Origin: JARFVT01 sp036677425 | Lineage (GTDB): Bacteria; Pseudomonadota; Alphaproteobacteria; UBA8366; Aestuariispiraceae | Length of the DNA: 64,000 nt | Assembly: GCA_036677425.1 (NCBI GenBank) | Contig: JARFVT010000013.1 | Coordinates: forward strand, 1,054,001 to 1,118,000 | Direction of reading: 5' to 3' | In this document: piece after piece, positions 8,889 through 17,202 of the stretch | How positions within the stretch are numbered: the stretch's first letter is position 1 | Layout of the letters: the number at the start of each line of letters is the position of its first letter | Position numbers and translations under genes: made by a program | The notes under the pieces: generated by a model | The model's database searches: none | Told to the model about the DNA's origin: nothing | What the model saw: the letters and a program-made list of their open reading frames with translations, nothing else

Positions 8889-10721
8889 ATGTGTGGAATT
8901 ATTGGAATTATCGGCAATAAAGATGCTATGCCGCTTTTGCTTGATGGTTTAAAACGGCTTGAATATCGTGGTTATGATTCGGCTGGTATTGCAATGGTCG
9001 GCTGTGATGGTAAAATAGACCGTCGCCGTGCCAAAGGTAAATTAATCAATTTAGAAAAAACTCTTAACCAAGATCCAATCTCTGGTTTGATCGGTATTGG
9101 TCATACCAGATGGGCGACTCATGGCGCACCAACGGAAAATAATGCCCATCCGCATATGACCGAAAAAATGGCGCTTGTTCATAATGGCATCATTGAAAAT
9201 TACCAAGAATTACGCGATAAATTATCGAAACAAGGCAAAAAATTTACCTCCGAAACCGATACGGAGGTGGTGGCGCATTTAATCGATAGCTATTTAGATA
9301 AGGGGCTTAGCCCGAAAGACGCAGTTGCAAAAATTCTGCCATTATTAGAAGGTGCATTTGCATTTGTAATGATTTTTAGCGGCGATGAAAATTTAATGAT
9401 TGGGGCAAGACGTGGCAGCCCGCTTGCCATTGGTTATGGTGATGGTGAAATGTATTTTGGTTCTGATGCGTTGGCTCTTGCCCCATTAAGCCGTAAAATA
9501 TGTTATTTAGAAGAAGGCGATTGGGCGGTATTAAGCCGTGATACTGCAGAAATTTATGATATGGATCTTAAGCCACAACAACGAAAAATTGTCGAAACGG
9601 CTATCTCTGGCGCAATAATTGGCAAGGGCAATTTTCGTCATTTCATGTTAAAAGAAATATACGAACAACCAACTGTTATTGGCGATAGCTTATCTTCGGT
9701 TTTTAATCCCGCCAACCAAACCATAACAATGCCACCATTGCCGATTGATTTGAAATCCATATCAAAAATAACAATTTGTGCTTGCGGCACGTCATATTAT
9801 GCGGGCATGACGGCAAAATATTGGCTTGAAACCATTGCAAAAACACCGGTTGAGGTAGATTTTGCCTCGGAATTTCGTTACCGCCGTCCACCGATGGAAA
9901 AAGGCGGATTAACAATAATTATTAGCCAATCTGGTGAATCAAAAGACACGTTGGAGGCTTTGCGTTATTGTAAATCCCAAGGCCAATATATTTTATCGAT
10001 TGTAAATGTGCCTGAAAGCACGATTGACAGGGAAAGCGACGCAATTTTATTAACCCATGCGGGGCCAGAAATTGGCGTTGCCTCGACCAAGGCATATACG
10101 ACACAATTAACCATGCTGGCGTGCTTTACCATTGCCGTTGCCAAAGAAAAAGGCCATTTATCAGATGATGGCGAACGTATTTTGGCGGGCGCATTATCCG
10201 AAATATCGGGGCGAATTGCTGAAATTTTAAATGATAATCAACATATTGCCGAGGTGGCTAAAATTTTAGCCGATGCTAGGGATGTTTTATATCTTGGACG
10301 TGGAGCAAGCTTTCCAACCGCATTGGAAGGGGCGTTGAAGTTAAAAGAAATATCATATATCCATGCCGAAGGCTATGCGGCGGGCGAAATGAAACATGGG
10401 CCAATCGCCCTGATAGATGAATTAGTACCAATAGTTGTTGTCGCACCGATGGATGATTTATTCGATAAAACCGCATCAAATGTGCAAGAAGCCATCGCCA
10501 GAGGCGGCAAAGTTATCTTCATATCATGTAAAGATGGAATTGCGCGGATGAGATCACAGGCAACACCAGTTGCAACTATTGAATTACCACAAGTAAATCC
10601 ATTTGTTGCACCAATTTTATATGCGCTACCTGTACAGCTTTTGGCATATCATTGCGCGGTGATTAAAGGAACGGATGTTGATCAACCGCGTAATTTGGCA
10701 AAATCTGTCACGGTGGAATAG
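8889..10721 (+). CDS. glmS: Glutamine-fructose-6-phosphate aminotransferase (isomerizing)
   Basis: It makes glucosamine-6-phosphate from fructose-6-phosphate and glutamine, the entry step to the pathway that GlmU completes. The 610 residues start MCGIIGIIGNKD, so the nucleophile Cys follows the initiator Met. The glutaminase domain has GHTRWATHGAPTENNAHPH and HNGIIENY. Two SIS isomerase domains follow (CGTSYYAG, ISQSGESKDTLEALR, GRGASFPTALEGALKLKE, GEMKHGPIALI). The end DQPRNLAKSVTVE is the classic GlmS terminus. I see no glmS ribozyme. The gene is followed by a repeat-rich region. Confidence 0.97.
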   Translation: MCGIIGIIGNKDAMPLLLDGLKRLEYRGYDSAGIAMVGCDGKIDRRRAKGKLINLEKTLNQDPISGLIGIGHTRWATHGAPTENNAHPHMTEKMALVHNGIIENYQELRDKLSKQGKKFTSETDTEVVAHLIDSYLDKGLSPKDAVAKILPLLEGAFAFVMIFSGDENLMIGARRGSPLAIGYGDGEMYFGSDALALAPLSRKICYLEEGDWAVLSRDTAEIYDMDLKPQQRKIVETAISGAIIGKGNFRHFMLKEIYEQPTVIGDSLSSVFNPANQTITMPPLPIDLKSISKITICACGTSYYAGMTAKYWLETIAKTPVEVDFASEFRYRRPPMEKGGLTIIISQSGESKDTLEALRYCKSQGQYILSIVNVPESTIDRESDAILLTHAGPEIGVASTKAYTTQLTMLACFTIAVAKEKGHLSDDGERILAGALSEISGRIAEILNDNQHIAEVAKILADARDVLYLGRGASFPTALEGALKLKEISYIHAEGYAAGEMKHGPIALIDELVPIVVVAPMDDLFDKTASNVQEAIARGGKVIFISCKDGIARMRSQATPVATIELPQVNPFVAPILYALPVQLLAYHCAVIKGTDVDQPRNLAKSVTVE

Positions 10722-10787
10722 AAGTATGGTTTTTTTTCTATTTTACGCGCATACGCGCGGCGGGCAGTCGCTATCTTTCTTGTTACT

Positions 10788-11012
10788 ACGCGCTAACCGC
10801 GCGGCGGGCGGTCGCCCTTACAATCACTACGTGATTGGTAGTGTTTTGTCATTAACTATGGAGTTTGTATATGTAGCGAGCATTTATTTTTTCTTAAATG
10901 CGAGAGCGAACAAGTGTGAGCACGCGAAGCGCGGCTTAGTGCAACGATAAAAAGAATCTAGCAAATCCCGAGTGGCTTTAGCCACGACGACGTGTTTGCA
11001 TGTTAATAGAAA
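10788..11012. repeat. Dispersed intergenic repeat, copy 1
   Basis: This stretch has a core (10790-10959) that recurs almost identically at 12436-12606. It opens with gcgctaaccgcgcggcgggc and contains the small hairpin aatcac-tac-gtgatt. It runs through a cttaaatgcgagagcgaac segment and ends with cgacgacgt then tgttaata. A degenerate half-copy precedes it at about 10744-10774. It is clearly richer in G+C than the surrounding genome. Open frames across it are short and repeat-derived, so I do not call a gene. Confidence 0.8.
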
Positions 11013-11091
11013 AACAAATTCAACCATCACTTGAATATATAGCATATTCCTTTTAATATATTAAGCATATCTGATGTTAAAGGAATTATAA

Positions 11092-11199
11092 ATGCGCCTA
11101 TTTAATATAATTATAATAACTGTTTTATTGATCTCTAATGCAGTATTTGCCGATTTTAAAACTGGGATGACTGCATATGACCTGCGCCCTTTAAATTAG
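11092..11199 (+). pseudogene. N-terminal remnant of a secreted Sel1-repeat-like protein, cut by the IS element
   Basis: A good ribosome-binding site (aaagga at 11079-11084) precedes an ATG at 11092. The frame begins MRLFNIIIITVLLISNAVFA, a signal peptide, then DFKTGMTAYD. It enters the insertion sequence at 11178 and stops at 11197-11199 after a few IS-encoded residues. A signal peptide followed by an ADF.xGMxAY start is typical of secreted Sel1/TPR-like repeat proteins. The rest of the gene is not found beyond the IS, so it has been deleted. The family call rests on about ten residues. Confidence 0.5.
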
Positions 11200-11242
11200 T
11201 CCATTTATAAGTAGAGTCTTTCTCAACAGGAGGAAGATCAGA

Positions 11243-11509
11243 ATGAAACGTAGTAGATTTAACGAAGAACAGATTATTCGTATATTAAAAGAGCAGGAAT
11301 CTGGCATTACCACCGCAGATCTTTGCCGCAGACACGGAATTGCAGAAAGTACATTTTACAAGTGGAAGTCAAAATATGGCGGCATGGAAGTCAGTGATGC
11401 TAAACGATTAAAATTGCTTGAAGATGAAAACCGCCGTTTAAAATCTTTGCTGGCGGATGCCCATTTGGATATTTCGATGTTGAAAGATGTGAATGCAAAA
11501 AAATGGTAA
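11243..11509 (+). CDS. IS3-family transposase OrfA
   Basis: An 88-residue protein that binds the IS ends. The N-terminal helix-turn-helix reads FNEEQIIRILKEQESGITTA then DLCRRHGIAESTFYKWKSKY. A C-terminal leucine-rich coiled coil (LKLLEDENRRLKSLLADAHL) mediates assembly with OrfB. The GGMEVSDAKRLK stretch is typical of the IS407-type group. A strong ribosome-binding site (aggagga, 11229-11235) precedes the ATG. It ends 7 bases after the start of orfB. Confidence 0.92.
   Translation: MKRSRFNEEQIIRILKEQESGITTADLCRRHGIAESTFYKWKSKYGGMEVSDAKRLKLLEDENRRLKSLLADAHLDISMLKDVNAKKW
11497..11503 (+). promoter_or_regulatory. Candidate programmed -1 frameshift site (A7) between orfA and orfB
   Basis: Seven A residues are read in the orfA frame as gcA AAA AAA, followed by tgg taa. 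This is a canonical slippery heptamer. A shift of -1 here joins orfA to the orfB frame, giving the OrfAB transposase that IS3 elements normally make. The last A is also the first base of the orfB ATG, so re-initiation is an alternative. Confidence 0.6.
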
Positions 11510-12408
11510 CGCCCGCTGGCAAGCGAGATGCTGTCACTCACCTTCGAACAAATTTTATGGTGAGTGAGCGGCGGGCGTGTTTAATGCTTAACGTGGAACG
11601 ATCTTTAATCCGGTACCAATCCGTACGACCCAATGATGCGGTATTACGCAGCAGATTACGCGAATTATCGCATTTACGTAAACGCTTTGGCTATCGCCGT
11701 CTGCATATTTTATTGGCACGTGAGGGTTATCACCTTAACCATAAGAAGCTTCGGCGTTTGTATAAAGAAGAAGGTTTGGCAGTTCGCAAACGGAATGGTC
11801 GCAAGCGTGCTATTGGCACAAGATCACCGATTGCAGTGCCTTCTAAGGTCAACGAACGCTGGTCGCTTGATTTTGTCAGTGATAGTTTTATGGATGGCAG
11901 GCGTTTTAGAATGTTATGTGTTGTTGATGATAGCAGCCGAGAATGTTTGGCACTGGTGGCTGATACATCGATCGGTGGTCATCGTTTGTCCCATGAGTTA
12001 GATAACATAATAGCAATACGTGGCAAGCCAGATACAATAGTCAGCGATAACGGCACGGAAATGACATCAAATGCCCTACTAAAATGGCAAGGCGACATGG
12101 GCATCAATTGGCATTACATCGCACCAGGCAAGCCGATGCAAAACGGGTTTGTGGAAAGCTTCAATGGTAAATTACGTGATGAATGTTTAAATGAAACACT
12201 GTTTGAAGACCTTCATCATGTTCGTAAGATATTAGCAGATTGGCGCGATGATTATAATCATGTAAGGCCGCACTCAGCCTTGGATGGGCAAAGCCCAATA
12301 CAAGCTTTGCAAAATAAAAACGACCAACCATTATGGGGGCATGCCCCCATAATGGTTGCAAATGATCAAATAATTGATAAAAACTTAACTAAAGGACTCT
12401 ACGGCTAA
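11503..12408 (+). CDS. IS3-family transposase OrfB (DDE integrase domain)
   Basis: The catalytic part of the transposase, about 301 residues. It has the IS3 HTH_21 region (LRKRFGYRRLHILLAREG) and then an rve integrase core. The DDE residues are visible in WSLDFVSDSF, in IVSDNGTEMTSNALL, and as the Glu of MQNGFVESFNGKLRDECLNE. The RPHSALDGQSP segment marks the usual family end. Beyond it about 30 extra residues are encoded across a perfect palindrome. The frame is intact, so the element may still be active. Confidence 0.93.
   Translation: MVTPAGKRDAVTHLRTNFMVSERRACLMLNVERSLIRYQSVRPNDAVLRSRLRELSHLRKRFGYRRLHILLAREGYHLNHKKLRRLYKEEGLAVRKRNGRKRAIGTRSPIAVPSKVNERWSLDFVSDSFMDGRRFRMLCVVDDSSRECLALVADTSIGGHRLSHELDNIIAIRGKPDTIVSDNGTEMTSNALLKWQGDMGINWHYIAPGKPMQNGFVESFNGKLRDECLNETLFEDLHHVRKILADWRDDYNHVRPHSALDGQSPIQALQNKNDQPLWGHAPIMVANDQIIDKNLTKGLYG
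12326..12357. repeat. Perfect 32-bp palindrome in the 3' end of orfB
   Basis: The left arm aaccattatgggggcatg continues into its exact reverse complement, ending in ataatggtt at 12357. There is no mismatch and effectively no loop. No T-run follows, so it is not a standard intrinsic terminator. It codes for the odd tail of OrfB (PLWGHAPIMVAN). It could stop read-through transcription or be a small palindromic insertion. Confidence 0.85.
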
Positions 12409-12434
12409 CTGGTACAAAGTTGGGGCGCAGGTCA

Positions 12435-12645
12435 AGCGCTAACCGCGCGGCGGGCGGTCGCCCTTACAATCACTCCGTGATTGGTAGTGTTTTGTCATTA
12501 ACTATGGAGTTTGTATATGTAGCGAGCATTTATTTCTTCTTAAATGCGAGAGCGAACAAGTGTGAGCACGCGAAGCGAAAGCTTAGTGCAACGATAAAAA
12601 GAATCTGGCGTAAGCCACGACGACGTATTAGCGTGTTAATATAAA
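12435..12645. repeat. Dispersed intergenic repeat, copy 2
   Basis: Direct repeat of copy 1, nearly identical over about 170 bp (12436-12606). The few differences include actccg for actacg in the small hairpin loop and gcgaaagc for gcgcggc. It begins one base after the right inverted repeat of the IS. Its tail has the cgacgacgt...tgttaata ending, with a shorter insert before it than in copy 1. Confidence 0.8.
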
Positions 12646-12664
12646 AAGAAATCTTTATTTTTAC

Positions 12665-12756
12665 GCGCTAACCGCGCGGCGGGCGGTTGCCCTTACAATC
12701 ACTACGTGATTGGTTACCCGAGCAACGAAGTTGCGACGACATGTTGCATATTAATA
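12665..12756. repeat. Dispersed intergenic repeat, copy 3 (short form)
   Basis: It carries the same head (gcgctaaccgcgcggcgggc, then aatcactacgtgatt) and the same kind of tail (gcgacgacatgttgcatatta). The central part is replaced by a short cccgagcaacgaagttg stretch. It lies just before the end of the ABC-F gene. Copies 2 and 3 together fill the space between the IS and that gene; nothing else is seen there. Confidence 0.7.
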
Positions 12757-12782
12757 AAAAAGAGTACAACGATAAAAAAATA

Positions 12783-14681
12783 TTATTTATTTAAGCTTTC
12801 GCTTGCTTCCATCCATTTTGCTTCTGCGGCTGTGATTTCTTTGTCAATCTGGCTGGCAGTTTTTGAAAGATCATTAGCGCGTTTAGGGTTTTTCTCAAAT
12901 ATATCCCCGCCAAGCTGTTGTAATATAGCCGCTTTTTCCTTACGTAAAGATTCAATTTCTGCTTCTAATTTAGTGATTAATTTACGTGTTTCTGTGGTTT
13001 TTTCTCGCGCTGCGGCCCTTGCTTTGCGTTCTTCTTTTTTTGATAATTTCTTAACATTACCGCCATCTTTTGCTTTTTTACTGGGTTTGTTGGCTTTGCG
13101 TTCGGCGCGACGTTGCGCCATTAATAATGTTTTATATGTCTCAAGATCGCCGTCATATGGCTTGCATGTGCCGTCACTTACCATCCATAGGCTATCGGCG
13201 CAGGCATTGACTAAATGCGGGTCGTGGCTAACCAATAATACCGCACCAGAATATGCAGTTAAGGCCTGAATTAATGCTTGCCGGCTATCAATATCCAGAT
13301 GGTTCGTTGGCTCATCAAGCAATAATATCTGTGGTTTATCAAGACAGATACAGGCGATTGCAAGCCTAGCTTTCTCGCCACCTGATAGATTTTTAATTAA
13401 TGTATTAGCTTTATCAGCACCAAAACCAAATGCGCCAAGTCGTGATCTTATTTGTTGTTCGCCTTCTTTTGGCCTGAAAAGATTTATTTGCCCAATAGGT
13501 GTAAGAGTTTTGTCCAGTTCGTCCAATTGATTTTGCGCGAAATAACCAACCCGCAATTTACCAGATTTACGATAGCTGCCGCTTAATGTTTTCATTCGCC
13601 CCGCTAATAGGCGTAAAAACGTAGTTTTACCGTTACCATTTGCCCCTAATAATGCAATTCTATCATCCATATCAATCCGCAGATTGATATTTTTTAAAAT
13701 AGGAATATCAGGGTCATAACCGACGCTGCAATTTTCCATATCGATCATCGGTGGTGGTAATTCTTCGGGTTCTGGAATGTTAAAACCAACAGCGCTGCTT
13801 TCGGTCAAGCCAATGATAGGCTCCATCCTTTCCAACATTTTAAGACGGCTTTGCGCCTGTTTGGCCTTACTAGCCTTTGCCCGAAAACGATCGACAAATT
13901 TCTGCATATGATCGCGTTGTGCTTGTTGTTTTACTGCTTGGGCTTTTTGCAATGCCATGCGTTCACGACGCACCCGTTCAAATGTATCATAACCGCCAGT
14001 ATAAAGGGTAAGCTTGCCTTCGTCTAAATGTAGGATACGTTGCGGTACTTTATTTAATAATTCCCTATCATGACTTACGATTATCAACATATGTGGATAA
14101 TCCATTAAATATGTTTCTAACCACAGGCTTGCCTCTAAATCCAGATGGTTACTTGGTTCATCAAGCAATAGAATATCTGGTTCGGCAAATAATGCCGAGG
14201 CCAGATTAACCCGCATCCGCCAACCGCCAGAAAAGCTGGTTATTGATCGCATTTGATCTTCGTCGCTAAACCCTAAACCAGCCAAAATACGCGCTGCCTT
14301 GGCGGGGGCCGCATGTGCGCCAAGGTCATTTAAACGTTCATGGATTTCTGAAATTCGCGCGGCATCGGTGGCATTTTCAGATTCAATCCATAAATCGGCC
14401 ATTTCCTTATGACCAGCCATAACAATTTCACGCAATGACATATCATTATCGGGGGCTTCTTGTGATACACTGCCAAGCGATTGTTTAGCACCATGGCGGA
14501 TTTCACCCGCATCTGGGCTTATTTCACCTAAAATTAATTTTAATAATGTGTATTTACCAGCACCATTGCGACCAATAAGGCCAATGCGTTGCCCGTCAGA
14601 GATGATGGCGGTGGCATCTTCGATCAAGGTTTTTCCCGCAATTCGATAAGTAATATTTTTAAATGTTAACATGGGCAGCAT
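12783..14681 (-). CDS. ABC-F family ATP-binding protein (Uup/EttA-type) with altered first Walker A
   Basis: A soluble protein with two ATP-binding domains and no membrane segments, of the ABC-F group that acts on ribosomes. About 632 residues starting MLPMLTFKNITYR; an ATG three codons later is an equally good start. Both signature motifs (SFSGGWRMRV, LSGGEKARLAIA), both Walker B motifs (ILLLDEPSNHLD, ILLLDEPTNHLD), the linker and a Lys-rich coiled-coil C terminus are present. The second Walker A is GANGNGKTT. The first reads GRNGAGKYT where GRNGAGKST is expected, so the Mg-coordinating Ser is Tyr. This would be a one-base change. The exact subfamily is not certain. Confidence 0.9.
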   Translation of the reverse strand: MLPMLTFKNITYRIAGKTLIEDATAIISDGQRIGLIGRNGAGKYTLLKLILGEISPDAGEIRHGAKQSLGSVSQEAPDNDMSLREIVMAGHKEMADLWIESENATDAARISEIHERLNDLGAHAAPAKAARILAGLGFSDEDQMRSITSFSGGWRMRVNLASALFAEPDILLLDEPSNHLDLEASLWLETYLMDYPHMLIIVSHDRELLNKVPQRILHLDEGKLTLYTGGYDTFERVRRERMALQKAQAVKQQAQRDHMQKFVDRFRAKASKAKQAQSRLKMLERMEPIIGLTESSAVGFNIPEPEELPPPMIDMENCSVGYDPDIPILKNINLRIDMDDRIALLGANGNGKTTFLRLLAGRMKTLSGSYRKSGKLRVGYFAQNQLDELDKTLTPIGQINLFRPKEGEQQIRSRLGAFGFGADKANTLIKNLSGGEKARLAIACICLDKPQILLLDEPTNHLDIDSRQALIQALTAYSGAVLLVSHDPHLVNACADSLWMVSDGTCKPYDGDLETYKTLLMAQRRAERKANKPSKKAKDGGNVKKLSKKEERKARAAAREKTTETRKLITKLEAEIESLRKEKAAILQQLGGDIFEKNPKRANDLSKTASQIDKEITAAEAKWMEASESLNK

Positions 14682-14745
14682 TTAACATATGAATTATAAT
14701 ATGCAAAGCCATGTTTTAGTAACTGCATATAAATTATCATGCAAT

Positions 14746-14790
14746 TAATAACAGGGCTTGTAATAACAGGGCTTGTAATAACAGGGCTTG
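14746..14790. repeat. Three perfect tandem copies of a 15-bp unit
   Basis: The unit taataacagggcttg is repeated three times without mismatch in the divergent region between the ABC-F gene and ndk. It may be simple slippage. It could also affect promoters of either gene. Confidence 0.9.
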
Positions 14791-14908
14791 CCCATTTGGG
14801 TTAATCGTTATATAAGGCCGCTGCATCGCGTTAATATATTTTTAAATATGTTAATTATGCGATATTATCGATTTTCAATTTTTAACGATTTTTTATAAAG
14901 GCTGTAAC

Positions 14909-15331
14909 ATGTCTGTTCAACGTACTTTTTCTATTATCAAGCCTGATGCAACGCGCAGGAATTTAACTGGTGCAATCAATGCCAAGCTTGAAGCTGGTGG
15001 CCTTCGGGTTATTGCACAAAGACGGCTTCAATTAACAAAGGCGCAAGCTGAAACTTTTTATGGCGTTCATAAAGAACGGGCATTTTTTGACGAACTTGTT
15101 GCATTCATGATTTCTGGTCCAATTGTCGCACAGATTTTAGAAGGCGAGGATGCCATTGCTAAAAACCGTGAAATAATGGGTGCTACTAATCCTGCCAATG
15201 CTGATGAAGGTACAATTCGTAAAGAATTTGGCGAATCAGTCGAAGCAAATTCAGCCCATGGCTCTGATGCTCCTGAAACTGCAGCTGAAGAAATTGCATT
15301 TTTCTTTGCTGGCATGGATATTATTGGTTAA
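14909..15331 (+). CDS. ndk: Nucleoside diphosphate kinase
   Basis: Transfers phosphate between nucleoside tri- and diphosphates through a phospho-His intermediate. The 140 residues are the full family length. They start MSVQRTFSIIKPDATRRNLT and contain the active-site block NSAHGSDAPETAAEEI with the catalytic His. A ribosome-binding site (aaaggct) lies ahead of the ATG. It is a single gene followed by a likely terminator. Confidence 0.97.
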   Translation: MSVQRTFSIIKPDATRRNLTGAINAKLEAGGLRVIAQRRLQLTKAQAETFYGVHKERAFFDELVAFMISGPIVAQILEGEDAIAKNREIMGATNPANADEGTIRKEFGESVEANSAHGSDAPETAAEEIAFFFAGMDIIG

Positions 15332-15360
15332 TTTCATATAGAATTATGGAATGAAATTTT

Positions 15361-15410
15361 AAAAGATGCTTTTTGATTATGATATTATTTCATGATTCGG
15401 CATCTTTTTT
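15361..15410 (+). terminator. Probable intrinsic terminator after ndk
   Basis: aaaagatgc at 15361-15369 pairs with gcatctttt at 15400-15408, followed by a T-run. The loop is long (about 30 bases), which makes the call moderate. The position between the convergent ndk and purN genes suits a terminator for both directions. Confidence 0.5.
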
Positions 15411-15448
15411 AATGCCATTTTTATTTTATCCATCTATTGGGTGTCAAG

Positions 15449-16036
15449 CTATAGGGTATCAAGGATTTTTTTCGCAATAAATTTTAATGCCTGTGGATAT
15501 AATATATGTTCCTGCACTAAAACCCGCGTTGCCAGTTCTGCCACAGTATCATCTTTTAAAATATCAACTTGTGCTTGCATTATTATTGGGCCGTCGTCTA
15601 ATTTAACCCTGACATAATGGACACTGCAACCATGTTTTTTATCGCCTGCATCTATCGCCCGTTGATGGGTGTTTAAACCCTTATATTTTGGTAATAACGA
15701 CGGATGAATATTTATTATTCTATCTTGCCATCGATCGATAAAATATGCAGTCATAATGCGCATAAAACCAGCATAACAAATGAATTCAACCCCCATATGA
15801 CGAAATGACTTATCGATTGCCATGTCAAAGCTTTGTCTGTCTTGGTAATCATTATGGGAAATTATTTTACTTGAAATCCTCGCATTTTCTGCCCTTGTTA
15901 TGCCGTAAGCATCGGCATTATTTGCAATCACATGGGTTATTATGGCGGGAAAATTTGGGTTATCACAGGCATCTATCAGGGCTTGCAGATTTGATCCACT
16001 GCCAGATATTAAAACACCAATTTTTAATTTACGCAT
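15449..16036 (-). CDS. purN: Phosphoribosylglycinamide formyltransferase
   Basis: Transfers a formyl group from 10-formyl-tetrahydrofolate to GAR in purine synthesis. The 195 residues start MRKLKIGVLISGSGSNLQAL and have the glycine-rich loop, FICYAGFMRIMT, the catalytic region NIHPSLLPKYKGLNTHQRA, then GCSVHYVRVKLDDGPII. All catalytic residues (Asn and His of the NIHPS block, Asp of DDGPI) are present. It follows purM by 20 bases on the same strand, so the two form an operon. Confidence 0.96.
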   Translation of the reverse strand: MRKLKIGVLISGSGSNLQALIDACDNPNFPAIITHVIANNADAYGITRAENARISSKIISHNDYQDRQSFDMAIDKSFRHMGVEFICYAGFMRIMTAYFIDRWQDRIINIHPSLLPKYKGLNTHQRAIDAGDKKHGCSVHYVRVKLDDGPIIMQAQVDILKDDTVAELATRVLVQEHILYPQALKFIAKKILDTL

Positions 16037-16056
16037 GATTATTTATCCGTAATTTG

Positions 16057-17133
16057 TTAATCAATGCCTTTAATGAAAATAGCTTTATCGTTATTTCGAT
16101 TTTTCATTTCACCGATTATATAAACATCCTCGTCATGATCTTTTAAAATTTGACAAATTTGATCAAGTTTTGATGGTTCAACAAATAATGCCATACCGAT
16201 ACCGCAATTAAATGTTCTTAACATTTCTTTTACTGCGATATTGCCTAGCTTTGCTAGCCATTTAAATACCGGTAATTCTGGCCAAGACCCATGATTAATA
16301 TGACATGATAAGTTATCTTGATAAACACGCGGTAAATTTTCATAAAAGCCACCACCAGTTATATGACAAAGACCGTTAATTCCGCCATTGCCATCATTGC
16401 TTTTTAAGGCAGACAAGATTTGTTTCACATAAATTCTTGTGGGTGTTAGCAATTCCTCGGCAATGGTTTTATTATCATTACTAAATTCGGCTTTATCGTT
16501 AATGCTTAAATTATTGATCTCTAATATCTTTCTTACCAATGAAAAACCATTGGAATGAATACCGCTTGATGCAAGGCCTATGACTATATCTCCTGATTTT
16601 ATTTGTGTGCCATCAAGTAAATTTTCGCGTTCGACCGCACCAATGGAAAAACCAGCCAGATCATAATCGCCATCGCTATACATGCCTGGCATTTCGGCAG
16701 TTTCCCCACCGATTAAGGCGCATCCCGCTTGTTTACAGCCATCGGCAATGCCAGCGATTACATCTTTGGCATTTTTAACTGATAATTTACCCGTTGCAAA
16801 ATAATCTAAAAATAATAAAGGTTCAGCACCTTGGACAATTAAATCATTAACACACATAGCAACAAGATCAATGCCAACCGTATCATGAATATTTGCATCG
16901 ATGGCAATTTTAAGCTTAGTGCCAACCCCATCTGTCCCTGCCACCAATAATGGGTCTTTATAGCCAGCCGCCTTTGGATCAAACACACCGCCAAAACCAC
17001 CAAGCCCGCCATCTGCGCCCAATCTTTTTGTCATTGCCGCCAATGGTTTTATCGCATCAACAAGATTATTACCCGCATCAATATCAACGCCGGCATCTTT
17101 ATATGTTAATTCATTATTTTTTTTATTACTCAC
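16057..17133 (-). CDS. purM: Phosphoribosylformylglycinamidine cyclo-ligase
   Basis: Closes the imidazole ring of aminoimidazole ribotide in purine synthesis. The 358 residues begin at a GTG (MSNKKNNELTYKDAGVDIDA). The ATP-binding and dimer motifs are clear: VAGTDGVGTKLKIA, GIDLVAMCVNDLIVQGAEPL, FLDYFATGKL, GGETAEMPGMY, GLASSGIHSNGFSLVR and HITGGGFYENLPR. It precedes purN in the same operon and is divergent from the DUF2066 gene. Confidence 0.96.
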   Translation of the reverse strand: MSNKKNNELTYKDAGVDIDAGNNLVDAIKPLAAMTKRLGADGGLGGFGGVFDPKAAGYKDPLLVAGTDGVGTKLKIAIDANIHDTVGIDLVAMCVNDLIVQGAEPLLFLDYFATGKLSVKNAKDVIAGIADGCKQAGCALIGGETAEMPGMYSDGDYDLAGFSIGAVERENLLDGTQIKSGDIVIGLASSGIHSNGFSLVRKILEINNLSINDKAEFSNDNKTIAEELLTPTRIYVKQILSALKSNDGNGGINGLCHITGGGFYENLPRVYQDNLSCHINHGSWPELPVFKWLAKLGNIAVKEMLRTFNCGIGMALFVEPSKLDQICQILKDHDEDVYIIGEMKNRNNDKAIFIKGID

Positions 17134-17202
17134 TATGGTATCCTTACCAGAAAATAGGCTATAATAATTATAGTCAAAATACTTAAATTGGAGAGTTTTG
17201 CA

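Larger units (their letters stand above)
11178..12434 (+). mobile_element. Complete IS3-family insertion sequence (IS407-like group), 1257 bp
   Basis: The ends are inverted repeats: tgacctgcgccc at 11178-11189 is mirrored by gggcgcaggtca ending at 12434. The similarity continues inward at gtagagtc. Inside are the two overlapping frames orfA and orfB of an IS3-family transposase, both open. Flanking bases do not match (cata on the left, agcg on the right), so no target-site duplication is visible. The right end abuts a dispersed repeat copy directly, while the left end lies in a truncated gene. Confidence 0.9.

Noticed and set aside
8800..8890. glmS ribozyme upstream of glmS
   Set aside because: Only 26 bases separate glmU from glmS and no ribozyme core is visible.
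10675..10950. Open frame across the end of glmS and repeat copy 1
   Set aside because: Much of its translation recurs in the frame at 12420-12644 because both lie in the dispersed repeat; no gene-like conservation or ribosome-binding site.
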